Assembly: GCF_032118995.1 (NCBI RefSeq)
Contig: NC_092648.1
Location: forward strand, 22,534,450 to 22,598,449
Reading direction: 5' to 3'
Source of the DNA: Asterias amurensis
Lineage: Eukaryota; Echinodermata; Asteroidea; Forcipulatida; Asteriidae
Length of the DNA stretch: 64,000 nucleotides
The position numbers and the translations under genes are program-made. Below are positions 22,553 to 39,421 of this stretch, one piece after another (the first letter of the stretch is position 1; each line of letters opens with the position of its first letter). The notes beneath the pieces are model-generated. The model was not told the origin of the DNA. It was given only the letters and a program-made list of their open reading frames with translations, and made no database searches.

Positions 22553-25500
22553 GATTTCCTGCCAATTTTTGCTCATCAAATTAATTTGTATAAAAGGTGA
22601 TTTTTCAGCTTTGCCACAACTACATTTGCCCCTCGGGTTAAACCGGTGCTATTAGTCAGTAAATTTGTGCAAAATATATATTGAACATTTTAAACAATTG
22701 GATACATTGAATAAAGCGGGAGATACTTGTTTAAAAGTGTACTTTGAAAGGCATAGTTTTCATGTCTATATGGCTGATAATACAATTCAACCTCTTAATA
22801 TTATTTACTTGTTAATTTTCTTCTTTTTAATTTTTTTTTACGTTTTGTTATAAATAATCAAGAAAAAGTGCCTCACAAATGGTTCAAATTTTAGGACAGC
22901 GTACTAAGAAGTACAAAGTGGCATTAAACTGGTGCCATCCAAGCTCCCTTCTTCACCCTATAAAAAATTAATCTTGGTGCATTTTGTTTGACGGCTTCAT
23001 ATGTTGTATTTCCCAGAGGTGTCTACACAGAGATTGGTCGAAGTCACAAAACATGAACTATGCAATACCATCTTAAACGAACTGCACAAGGTTTGTCCAC
23101 TTGCAGCGTAAACATACTCGTGTCATACATTTCATCCGGACACGGGTGGTACACACACTGCCACAGACGTCGCCGCCATAGTTTTTGGTTATTTTCGTCT
23201 CTCCATACCAATTCAAATTTATCTTGCATATTGTTGTCTGTCTTTTGACATCTCTCCCTGTTCCTCACCGTATCTGTCGGCATGTCTGTGCTGTGCTCAG
23301 CGTTCCAAAATAGTTTTAGGTAGAGACTTGATTAAACTGCATTCCATGATGCAAGGCTAGGTCGTAGGACCATAAGACGGGGTGTTAGTCCCAGCAGGTT
23401 GAACCTGTGGGCAAAAAAAAAGACAATCAGATTACCAATTTAGCTGAGCAGTGAAGAATGTAATTTGTCCCCTCTGCTTTTCAATACATTGTAGATGCTG
23501 TGTCATTTTGTAAATATTGTGTAACAATTAGGCCGCAATAAATATATTCCTAATATTTGTTTTGTTCAAACATTTTTTAACCAATGACAATTAAAAAATT
23601 TGTATAATAAAAAAGAGAGCATACTTTCTGTTTCGAATACCAAGCCGTTTCGTTACAAAATTCTGAAATGTGTGCCAGTGAACATGGACTACCAACAAAT
23701 GGGAAAGAAGCTACAAATTCATTGTACAGTTTTACATGGCTTGATTTTTTTTTTTTTACGAGGAATTTTTACGAGGAAGTCATACATACGCAAATTTCTG
23801 TTAAGAGAAGATCAAAATAGCGGGGATTTTTTTTTCTCTCATCCGATGTTTTTTAAGAGAAAAGTAAGTGGACTGCAATGGATGAATTCTCAGGTTATTT
23901 AAAAAAAAAAAACATTCCAGCACATGGATTGTCACAAAGAATTTGGATCGTAAGTTACAGTGGGTATCTCAAGTGGATGTGACTGGATCTCCGAACACAT
24001 TACAATTGGGATCTAACAAGTGAGAAAATCAACAGGAAATTCAGCCGGACATTCGCCACTTATCGGCGGAAGACTCTGGGGAAGTACATTTTAAACTACA
24101 TTCTCAAGACTTTAACTTGAAGCGAATAAACCTTCGGGGGAGACGCTCAGAATCTTAAAACGTTTTATACTGGAGGGTATAATGGAAAACTAAACTGGCT
24201 AACTGCACTACTGGTGGAAAACTTCACATCAAATGTTTTGCCAGAATGAAATGCTAAAGCTTTTAAGAAATGAGTACACCAAATAGTTTTGAGCTAGCGA
24301 GTCCAAAATCCAATGTTTACGAACAGTGATGGGGTTTTCAGGCTGGAATGTTTGAAAATGGCACTTTCGTTGGAAATTGAACAGCTAAAAAAAGGCCATG
24401 GAAATTTTTTTGAAGGGGCACCAAGCAAGGCCCAGATCAGGGTAACATACATTGTAGACCATGGTGTTGGTGGCTTCCATACAATTCTGGGCCTGGGTTT
24501 TTCACAAATTTCATGTGACTCCACTGACAGATTGCGCTTTTAAACTTGAACAGGTTTGCTATTACACGTATGCTCAACAAAATGTAGATTGACAATATGA
24601 CCAATGTTGCCTGCAGCTTTTAAATCATTCAGGGGTCAATAACTGATGTAAGGCTAACTGTCTCATTATAACCAGCTGGTGTATATTTGAAATCAATTCT
24701 TCTTCAAATCATAATGTCCAGCTACTTGTATGATTACAAGTAATGTAGTATTTCTAACAATGATATTGAAACCGATGTACAAAGTCTGTCAGTGTTTCTT
24801 TCATGGAACCCGTCTGTTGCACAATTAATGGGGAACGATCCGCACCGAAGAGGATGAACATGGCGCAGGAACACACACGATAGTGCAATACTTGTAATAA
24901 GCAAATTAATAGCACAGTACATGTATATTTGTAATGGATATTTTATGACATTATCCGCCAACCCTCAGGCCTACAAATATAGCCGCATGCGTATAGGTTT
25001 AACAGTACAGAAAGCTCACACATGTACAGGATTCACCTTAAGTACATGTTACTATGGTAATTGATGATGTCAAAGCCTATTTCACTTCATTGTAAGTAAC
25101 GTGACAGTGAATTATACAATATAATTACATGTACACCTTCATGGTTTTGTTATCATTTTTCAGTTTGCTCACAATTACAAAAACATTATCCATCTTTTCA
25201 CACATCATTAATATGTTTTTAGCTTTAATTCTACCAATTTTAAATTATTAATATCTTCTCCGTCATGATCATTTGTTCTTTGTCATGCCTCAATGTTGAA
25301 AAAGCACTCTGCACTTAATGCTTAAAATGGAAGCTCAGTGAGTATGGTGACATTACGAAAATTTTGTACATGTACCAAGACCCAAGTTGTTTGGTTGGCC
25401 CATTAAATGTATTCAAATCTTGCTAAGACCTTGTTACCTGCCCTTAACAATACCATGTGATACATGTATTTATAAGATACAGTGAAAATCTGATAAATTT

Positions 25501-26516
25501 ACAGTATACGATACACTTTTGGCTGATCTTTTTCGTTCCATCACCATAGAATGTGTGTGTACTGAAGGGAGGGAAAAACTGATCTTTCAAATTGATTGCC
25601 TTGCACTTGCACACGTGTGAAGAAAAAAAAACAGAGTACATTTTCACTGCAAAGACGTTATAAGGTACATGTACGTCACTACCATTATAAAATGGCCATG
25701 ACAAGTGTCAGGAAAATTTATTACATGTTCACACACACAGGCTAAGCACTTACTACATGTTGTAAATGACAGAAAGTACACACATGTATTATGCATACTA
25801 ATGTACAAGTACTTCAAGGATTATGAAAGATAACAATTTGTGACAAGTTTATGACAAATGGCACCATTTTGTTTTAAGATGTTTTTATTAGTGGTGTACA
25901 TCTTGATGTAGTTCACCCTGAATTAAAGAGTAAAATTCTGTTTCATTGATTCTTCGCTGCATTTTACTGAGATAATAAGAATTCACAATGCAGTTGGCTG
26001 ATTTTTCAGTGGCGATAGTTTTGACGAGTATTTAGGGCATTTAGAAATGAATTCTTTTGGTAAATTACACCTAATGGCTTTTTTCAGGAACCAGAAAGAT
26101 AATTGTTAAAAATCTGCATACCTCTTCTGACCTTGAAAGAATATCAGATGCAAATTAATTTACGCAAATAATTAGCATATGCTGGTACGCTTTAATTATA
26201 GAAATGATAGTAATATGTATATTTTTTATGATGATATGTGTAACTCTTTAGAGTTATTTCAGATGTTTTGTAATGTTGACGTGTTAGACACAGATGTCAA
26301 AAAGAAAAAACACTTCTTCTCCAACTGTAATGACTTTACTGAAGTGCAAAGTCAGCAATGTCGAAAGAGTGAACATTTTGTGGCTTGCGATCCCACCGCA
26401 ATGTGACAGCGGTGATCGCAAACAGGGACTTTGTTTTCATGGGTACACACCACTATGAATATTTTGTGGTTAATTTCACTACACAAAACAGCAGTGTATG
26501 ATTCATTAACCGTGTT
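22553..26516. other. Gene-free stretch with two ambiguous open frames
   Basis: Minus-strand 23,044-23,283 and both strands of 24,294-24,543 are open for 75-80 codons but have no recognisable domain or clean exon boundaries. No repeat family identified. The remainder is plain AT-rich DNA. Confidence 0.35.
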
Positions 26517-26680
26517 CAGCCCGGTTCATACTTCCTGTGAATGCGTTGACGTCACAAATTCGCAACGAAATTCGCAGTGGGTTGAGTTGCAGGCGAATAT
26601 CGCAGCGAAGGCAGCGAAGGCAGAGTTGTGACGTCAAATTTGCATCGCATTCGCATTTGCAGGAAGTATGAACCGGGCTT
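26517..26680. mobile_element. Short MITE with AGCCCGGTTCATACTTCCTG ends
   Basis: The ends AGCCCGGTTCATACTTCCTG and CAGGAAGTATGAACCGGGCT are perfect inverse copies about 162 bp apart. Sub-terminal 'gacgtcac' and its inverse extend the stem. GC content is higher than the flanks. No convincing target duplication and no coding sequence; superfamily not assigned. Confidence 0.7.
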
Positions 26681-26929
26681 TAGGTAGATGCCCTAAAGAA
26701 TGTAGGGCAGGGCACTCTTGTACTCACCAATAGAAGATGAGGCAAAACAGAAAAGGGAAACAAAAGGTCTCAGTATGGAAATTCTAATGGCAGCAATGCT
26801 CCACCAGAAATTGTTGTGTATAAAGTCTAAGAGAGGATTTTTTGTACAGGGACAAAGACAAGAACAATGGTACTGTAGTCTCCACAGGGATGCATACTAC
26901 ACGTAGGTGTGCATATTTGAGAATGTGCA

Positions 26930-27060
26930 CGTACCGTATCAATTTCAAGTGTACAAGGTGTATAAATATATAAATATATATTTTTTAATTTTTTTTTCAT
27001 GTTTGTGTTTTTTCATGTTTGCTGGCAAATAAAATGAAATGAAATGAAATGAAATAAATT
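26930..27060 (+). repeat. Probable LINE 3' tail with (GAAAT)n
   Basis: 'tgctggcaaataaaatgaaa' is followed by about five GAAAT units. Such a short tandem tail behind a poly(A)-like signal is typical of CR1/L2-type non-LTR elements. Only the tail is visible. Confidence 0.4.
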
Positions 27061-27452
27061 ATAAATACAGCCATGAGCCATGCTTGATTAGGCCACCTGT
27101 ATTCAACTTTTCAAATACTGAAAATTGTGTATGGGTAATGGTGCAATTGGGTGGATGGTTTAGGAATAAACATTAACATGAACCATGCATGCTAACACAT
27201 GTATACAACCTTCCATTTTTATTTTATTTTTTCTTCCAAGTAGTGGAGGCATTTGTGTATGGTTCAGTAAGTGGGAGGTTTAGAAACACATCAGGTGAAG
27301 AGTAAACACTTGATTGATTAGATGTGGGTTGTAAAAAGCTCAGTCAAAAAAGAACCCTCCAGCTAAAAAAAGAAATGGCATCCGTGGGCAAATTCCTGGA
27401 ACTAATGACTAACAAAAATATACCATTTGCGTTTTAATGTTGTTCATGTCCT

Positions 27453-28080
27453 CGGGGCTTGATTTTCACAAAGAGCTAAGATTGATCCTTGCTGCAAATC
27501 AATCTTTAAAGCCAGCAAAGCGTGAGGCCACAATACAAATTACTTCTGGTAATACCATACTGGCTACTCATCTTACAAAGAATCTTACGCCGTTTCCGGA
27601 TAGGTGGTTATACAGCTACAGCTGTTGCTAAGGGTGTTTTTTAGGGCGTTCTACACTTGGATACCTTTGGTAACTGTCAAAGACCAGTATATTCTCCAAT
27701 ATGTATCCCAACATAGCGAAAATTTTGACTCAGTTGTTCATCAAAGTTGCAAGAGAATAATGAAAGAAAAAACACCCTTATATCACAAATTTGTGTGATT
27801 TCAGCAGATGCCTAAAAAAGGCATCATTCCTTCGTTTTTTTTCATATTTGAGTGAGAAATTACTTTTATCTCTAAAACTGTGTTACTTCAGAGGGAGCCA
27901 TTTCTCACAATGTCTTGTACTATCAGCAGCTCTCCATTGCTCGTTCCCAAGTATTTTTATGCTGAAAATTATTTTAAGTAAAATATTCTCAATAGTGTCC
28001 AGTGCCTTTAACATACAGTTAGCTACATAGCCGTAGCCACAAATTCAGACACTGTCGAAGTGCTTTGTGAAATTGAGCCA
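27453..28080. mobile_element. Inverted-repeat element interrupted by MITE A
   Basis: The left end 'gggcttgattttcacaaaga' and the inverse of the right end (ctttgtgaaattgagcc at about 28,062-28,078) pair as terminal repeats. The middle is occupied by a diverged family-A MITE. I infer an older element carrying a later insertion. Confidence 0.45.
27650..28011 (+). mobile_element. MITE family A, copy 4, diverged
   Basis: Colinear with the other family-A copies ('ggtaactgtcaaagaccagt', 'gaaagaaaaaacaccctt', 'ggagccatttctcacaatgt', 'caatagtgtccagtgccttt'), with TTAA at 28,008-28,011. The left end is decayed and no left TTAA remains. The most diverged, probably oldest, copy in the window. Confidence 0.7.
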
Positions 28081-31000
28081 GGACATGTCAGCCAGACTCG
28101 CATGGAGGAAGAAACAGTAGACACTTGTACAAGTAACACACAAGTCTGACTGCAAATATGCCTTCATTCTGGAACTGCAATGACAACACATACATGTAGA
28201 GTGTGTGGCCAAAGATAAAGTCAAGGTTTTTTTTCACCACTGATGACCAACTCTCACTGTCACCATCAAGAAGAAAACACCACTTGATGGATAGAATTCT
28301 TTATTCTAGCAATACTCTCTCCGAATTTTAACAGATATTACCTCAGATGAACACAGCACGAACCTATCAGCCCTTACAGAAATAATTATCAACAGTCTAG
28401 TGTCATGATTGTCATAATTAAACGGAATGTCCTGTAGCTGTACTATGCACAGTACTCGGGATGCAGAGAGCAATATAAGCGACAATATTACAGCGTATTG
28501 AATGAGCGTCAGCCAGACAAATAATTAAATATTTCCCAGGTTTTAAGCATGGAAGATAAGGTATCCTATGAACCTGTAGATGCTTTATTACATATAGTGG
28601 AATCAAATCCATTAGCTTACAAGATGTACCATTGTAGTGCATGTTTTGTACATACATTGTAGTATGTGCAACAGCTGATACCTGTTTAAGTGCCACACAT
28701 CAAACAGATATAGAATCATAATTTATATATTTTTTACAAATAATGCGTAATACTGAGAAATTACCAATTGTAATGAAAATTACTACATGTAACATCATGG
28801 AACAACTAACGCTTTCTCATTAAAATTATTAGATTTGTACAGCATAGGTACATCTTGTAAGATATGTGTACTGAATAATTAATGATGAGGGTGAACCACA
28901 TTGAGACTTCAATGCAACTGAATGCAAGTCAGTCTTGCATGTAAATGATTCTTTAAGTTTCGAGGTCGGACAAAGAAAAGTCCCACTCACCCTCTAGTTA
29001 TATTCTTCTTTTTTCAACCAAGTCAATTTCCCCAGTTTTCAAAATTACTTTTTTTTAAGGAGTTCACGTGTACTGCAATTGTAGTGAAAATGTAACAACA
29101 GCTTTGTGGGTTGTGCCAACGTGCAACTTTATTTAAAAAAAAACATTATTGATAAAATTTTCACCCCCAAAATAAACTGCAAAAAAGCCTTAAAGGTCTA
29201 GGGCTCAAACCCAGGCTCTCCCTACTGGACACACCCTTGACCCTTATCGATCCCGTGTGGTAGATGGTTGGCACGAATATCTTTCTAATTATTGGACCAC
29301 CTTTAAACACCAATATCATTATCATCATCTGCGCCTTGAACACCCAGCAGGGTGGATACGTGCACATTTCAAGTCTTATTATTATTATTATCATTATCAT
29401 TATGAGACAAGTGCATGTAAGCTGCATCTCCTTGACACAAAAACTGTCCAACCTTGAATTTCAAAATGCTACTGGTAGTACATGCAATCGTTACCAGGAT
29501 TTCTGGCATCACTACAGTAATGTAGGTCTATACCAGTAACTCAACTGACTGTCAATAAATGTTGATGCACATTTTGACACTGGCAATGGCCAAGTGGTTT
29601 AGATGTACATGCTTTTGTACAATAACCTGCTCCATTTTGATGTTTCTGTTCAGTGCCTCAATAAAGTGTCTAATTGATCATCAGATTGAAAAAAAGAGTT
29701 GTAGTTTATTACTGAACAGTGTACATTTAGTGTACAATACACAATACACTTGTACAATACAATACATTGGTCACACAATATTCAGCTGTGCATAAGAACT
29801 ATTCAAAATAGGAAGCAAAGCCAAGTGAACCATACATTTACAATGCAATGGATGGCAGACGACAATTGCTTCGATATGGTGCAAGTATATGGCTTTGTAA
29901 AATGTTATCACAGTTGTGTGTATACTTTCAGAATTCATTGCACAAATAAACACAAACAAGACAGCCCCAAGAATGGCATCACCCTTCCGTTAACAAAAAC
30001 AAGAATGAGGTATTTTATTGCCTGTCCTGCTTTTAAACAGAAAGTCAATCCTGAGGTAAATGAGTCTTCTTACACTGTTAGTTAAATAACCCAAATCTAT
30101 CCATCCGTTATGCAGTCTTTTGTCACAATTCCATGGCTGGATTCAGTTGACAAACCTGAGGCCAGAGTTAAATGGATAATCCACCATCCACTGAAACATG
30201 CCTTTAGATAGTTTCACCCTGTGAAACTGCACCCTACTGTAGTCTTGTTTTCCCAAACCTCGGCTACAAAGGCTCCAACTTCAGGCTCTGTTTGATGTTG
30301 AAAACACCATAAAAATTGCACATGGCTCCAAAATTGATGACGGAGGCCATAGCCAGAGCTCAGGCGGGAGCTTGGAGTCCAAGCCTAGACCAATTCATTA
30401 TTTGCCATTTTAAACACATTGCATGGATGTCCAGTACATGGGGTTTGTGCCATTTATTTTGACACTTTTTAAAAGCGTGCCTACCCATTGTATACATGTA
30501 GTGCGTTACGTGAACATCATTTATAGGAGATGCCTTTGGTAATACGCAAATCGAACCAGTGTAGAACAATCCCATTGGATGTGTGTATATTAATAGACAA
30601 CAACATCAGAAATATCTGCTGCCCTTTTTTTTGTTCCTTCTGGCACTTGAATCAACTCAACCAAACTACCGCTACGCTAGAAGGGAATGAGGTCCATGCA
30701 TTCCCAGAACCACTTGTCTTGATTGCCTTATAGCCATCAGAGAACATAAGAATCTACTCAGAAACCAGACAGTGGAAACTGCTCCTCCCATTGAATCAAT
30801 ATTAAGCGTACGAAGATAACTGTCTTTGGTCCATCATTAGGATTCATCAGTTGAAACACGGTGGTTCACTGCCGCGGTTCAGCTACACTTTTCAGTCAAT
30901 CATGATACATTTAAATGTAGTTGAAACACTTTCTCTTTTAATATTCCAATGTCAAGAAATTATTTACTGAAATTTTGTATTTTTGGCAAAACTTGTATGT

Positions 31001-32194
31001 TGTAATGTTTATAACTCTTCCACCTTAAGTGTTCAACTAAATAAAATAACTTTAAACAAACGATTTATAGAAAAACTTTGCTTAACAAGCTGCATTGTCA
31101 TCTTTGGCATTTAAAAATATACTAATTTGGCAATTATTTCTTTGTAGATTTTGCATTCTCATAGAGTTCACATCTTGGTGTACACAGATTTTGTACATTG
31201 TCCATTAAAACTAGCAGTTGATGATCAATTAATTGCAAATACGAGCACACTAGGCTATTACAGCATGTAGGAAAACATCAAAATTTATAATATCCCTTAC
31301 CCTCCAAAATCTGTCTCATATCCTGTTTTATCGAAATGAAGTATTCAGAAAGACTGGATGAGGGCTGTAGGCCAACATACCAATTGCTTAATGTGCAAAT
31401 TGTGTGTATAATTTCCTTTTTGTTGTTCTTTTACATTTTTTTCTGGTTATTTTCCATCTTGTAACTACGGTTTAATTTATGTCTTCTTAGACTTTGATGT
31501 TTTTATCTTGTTAATTGTATAAGAGGAGGATATTGGAGGATTGAGATCACCAGAAGGCAAAAAGGCCTAGTGGGGTTTAGGAGTTTTTTAAATGTATTTT
31601 TCTACAATTCCACGATGTCATCGTTGCATATAATTCCCATTAAATTAATGGTTTTCTTACAGAGTGCACCATTGACCATAGAGCACTAGATGTACTTCAC
31701 ACATAATAAATGAAGAGAAGACCGCAAGAGCAATCTTATTACAAATTCGATCCTCTTTGCTCTTTGTTGCTATTAAACATGTATTTGGCCACTCTCATTA
31801 TAACAAGGTTGTTGGGACTATCTAAATTACCTCTTCATATATGTAACAGGAACGTTGTTATAATAAGAGGTCAGCAAATAAAGAAACACACAGTAGAAAA
31901 TGAGATTCTGGACTTGCTCTTACATTTTTAAAGCTGGTAAAAAATGTACACAGTGTTGTACAAAAGCGACACTTAGACCTTCATGATTCACTGTACATGT
32001 ACTGGGTGGCAACTCATGGCTCTGCTTACCGTGAATTTCTTTGCTTATATCGCCAGCATAATTCTATGGACCATAAGCACAGAAATCTGCAGTAAGCAGA
32101 ACCATAACAATTGGGCCATGTACTTATACACCTCAGCAGTCAGGAAGATTAATTTTATGTACTAGAATTCAAGATTGGACATATTCAATTCAAT
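28081..32194. other. Gene-free stretch, downstream side of the INAFM gene
   Basis: Contains a SINE-like fragment on the minus strand at about 29,190-29,400 (a B-box-like 'gggtttgagccctag', and a 3' part ending in (ATT)n) and a shortened family-D repeat at about 32,005-32,117. No coding exon recognised, though a third INAFM exon should lie somewhere on this side. Confidence 0.4.
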
Positions 32195-32197
32195 TTA

Positions 32198-36461
<4,264 letters not shown>

Positions 36462-36689
36462 GCTTGATGCAAAGCCCCTCGTTAAGCTGAAAGACTGTCA
36501 TTTGCACGACAGTGTCCACTAGAATTCAGAACAAAACGTTTGAAAATCAGTATGTCTGGCTCTGATTTTTTAACGATCTTTCCTCTACAAATTCCTTGGT
36601 TAGTACTGATCGGGGGACTGGGGGAAAAAACAAACAAACATCACAGAACAAATGGTTAGTTATAAATATTAATGTGCAGTTCTACATTG

Positions 36690-36850
36690 ATTTGGATTCT
36701 CACGATGCTCTTATTTGAGCCAAATGAGATGAGAGAAGACATTGAAGAAATTTTGGTCTTAGATGTGGGAGGAAAACCCCAAAGAATTGTTCCAGGGAAA
36801 ATCCACGTCCAGACAGTCAAGTAGGGACTGAAAACCCAATCCACACATTG
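36690..36850. repeat. Dispersed SINE-like repeat G, copy 1
   Basis: 'tcttagatgtgggaggaaaa', 'ccagggaaaatccacg' and 'actgaaaacccaatccacac' recur in diverged form at about 42,290-42,500 and partly at 55,930-56,010. The 42-kb copy carries 'gcttcgaacc', a B-box-like motif, suggesting a tRNA-derived SINE. Lies upstream of INAFM exon 1. Confidence 0.45.
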
Positions 36851-37805
36851 TATTGTGTACACTAGTTGTCAGACTGATCAAAGAAAACTTGGTGTGGAAC
36901 TCTAGGCCCTGGGCTTGTGTAATAATCATCAACTGTGACCACCCTCAGATTGAACTGCAATTTACTTGCACTCTGTGGCGGAACCAACGGCATCAAAAGT
37001 CAACCGCATCAGCAGGGGATGGTCGAATCCATTTATGTAAGGGAAATAAGTGTGCACAGAGAATTGTCCATACCTCTGAGGTGTCATCGAGAACTATAAT
37101 GTGCAAAAGCACTATTCCTGGAATTACACTTGGTTCCAATGATAAGCGTAACTTCAACATGTAGTTCTTGGAATAATCAAATGTTCTTTGACTTTTACAA
37201 CTGAATCACAAGTCTTTGCGACTAAGATTTTGTAAATGCTGCGACTTCAACGGTGGACAAACATCAAAAACACTTTTATTCATTACCCAAATCAATAGAA
37301 CTACATGTAGCTAGGATATTTAGGGTGGAAAGGGTCCAGTAATTTTACCGAGTGTAAGAATGATAAGGTTTAAATAAATTAAAAAGGAATATTAATTTGT
37401 GGAAACCTCTGCAGGTTCTAACTCAAGTATAGCAAAAGAATTTAGTAAACGGTCTTAAAATGTAATGAGAGCACAATTTTTACGAATCTTGTTGCTAGCG
37501 CTCCGTTTTTAGTAGACCAATCCACTAGCATGACTAGACTTACTTCATACAATATTATTAAAACACGGAGGAAATTGCCCTAAATTTTTTATTGCACTCG
37601 ACTATCTTGTCTCAGAGTAGCCCCACTTTAAATAACTAACATGTGGCGAGTCAAAGTTGGGCTACACACAAAGCAAAGCGAAGAAATTCAACTGATGTAG
37701 GCTTGAAAGTATTATGTAAACTGTAAGTTTAACAGAGACAGGAAAATAACATGCTTGATTCAATAGAATAGGATCAGTCTGGAACGACTTCGAAGATGGG
37801 CAACT

Positions 37806-37864
37806 GTGTTTTTAGTTAGCAGTTAGTTAGTTAGTTAGTTAGTTAGTAAGTTAGTTTTTAGTTA
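37806..37864. repeat. (TTAG)n microsatellite
   Basis: About ten TTAG units with a few interruptions ('agttagttagttagttagt'). Confidence 0.85.
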
Positions 37865-38798
37865 GTAAATTAATGGCCTGGTTGCAGTTTTTAGTATCAA
37901 ATCAAATGTTCCATTATTTTGCTTCATGGGTGCCATTAACTTCCATTTTGACTGTGCTATCTCCATGGTGCAATAAACGTCTGCTTTGCAGTCATTCATG
38001 ATGATTTCCCTGTCACTGTTCAGCAGTCAAGACTAGTAAATTAAGATATGATTTTTTTTTGTGGCATAAATACTGCACAATGCAATGAGCACGGATCATG
38101 GCGTTCCTTACAATTTATTACACTGTCAAATACACAAATTAAGCATACTTACCACTTATCTTTCCAGAAAAATAATAAGATTTCGTTAAAATCCAGCAGT
38201 GGAAGTGCCAGTATGATCCTTCGTTCCCTGCGAGTTTATCCACACAGTATCGAATTAATGTTCATGCAGAGAGTAGAGCTGAGAGAGAAGAAGAGGAAGA
38301 GCAATAACGCAGCAGACGATCTAAAATTGATGTGCTACATACCGCCCTCTATTGACTAGGATTCTCCTATTATTATCTTTCGTCTGTGTGCGGTCAGCTG
38401 GCTGGGGCGGCGCTGCGATTTGAGCAAATATTCTACTTTCTACCCTCGTGTTTGTACACAAATTTGGTGCCCTAGATATATGTTCTTGGGAGAAAGAAAG
38501 GTTGAAGACTTAAAAAAAGGTAACTTAATATAAGTCAAGAGTTTGGTAAGTGTTTCAATTAAGTAAACCACGGTTTAACTTTAATGCATGCTCATAAAAG
38601 AGCCAACATTGGCATCAACATCATCATTTATCATTTTGATTTTGTGAATGTATTCGTATGTATTGTATGTATTGTAAAGACGCAGACTAAAAAGCATTTC
38701 TACCTCCATGGTCACACTCACACCACACTTAATTTAGCCCCCTGGTTTACTTATAGTTTAAGCCAGGTGTAAACGGTTGGGGTACTGTTGAATAAGGG

Positions 38799-38894
38799 GT
38801 TTCTTCCTCCATGGTTAGTCTAGTCATGGAGGAATAATTTATTCCTCCATGGTCTAGTGTTCACTACTACTAGTACTACCATGGAGGAAGAAAC
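38799..38894. repeat. Nested palindrome in the INAFM-SRD5A1 intergenic region
   Basis: The outer arms 'gtttcttcctccatggt' and 'accatggaggaagaaac' are perfect inverses. Between them a second palindrome 'catggaggaataa/ttattcctccatg' lies at 38,825-38,850. All four arms share TCCTCCATG, so several alternative hairpins are possible. A single arm also occurs at about 28,101. Confidence 0.7.
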
Positions 38895-39421
38895 TGTTCA
38901 AATCTTCCATCAGAATAATCCAATTTTCCATAGTCGTGTGTCACAGTCAATACAAGGATAATCTTCCGCACGTCGCCACCAATTTATCCGCCAATAATTA
39001 ACTCCAAAACCACTGAATTTTTTTCTTACCTGAGAAGAAGGGTTACCGCATGTATACATCCAGAAAAAAAAGGGAGAAAAATAACGTAACAGTTTGTAAA
39101 CAAAGGTCAAAATTGCGCTGTGAGCGGAGCCTATGGATCGGTGTATTGCAAAAGAGTATGGAGTATTTCAGCAGATACGTAAACAACACTTAGGGCAGGT
39201 TAGGCCTACACAAATAAAATGTTTTAATGAAAAATAACTTGGTTACAAAGTGTCTGGTAGACACAATCAAAGTCCAAATGTTAAATTTTATTTTTAATTG
39301 CATTTCAAAGAAATAGCTTATGCACAGATACTTGTAATTTACTACAAGCCTGCATATTTTCTAGATTGGTCTAATTTCATTGCCAGAAATGATTTGAAAT
39401 TTTCTCATTCAGATCAGCAAC

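Noticed and set aside
23044-23283. Minus-strand frame MPTDTVRNRERCQKTD... of 79 codons, with a competing plus-strand exon-like frame
   Set aside because: No recognisable domain, no good acceptor upstream of the minus frame, and both strands are equally plausible.
24294-24543. Open frame on both strands (76 codons each)
   Set aside because: Mirror open frames without a motif or splice sites; more likely compositional chance or an unrecognised repeat.
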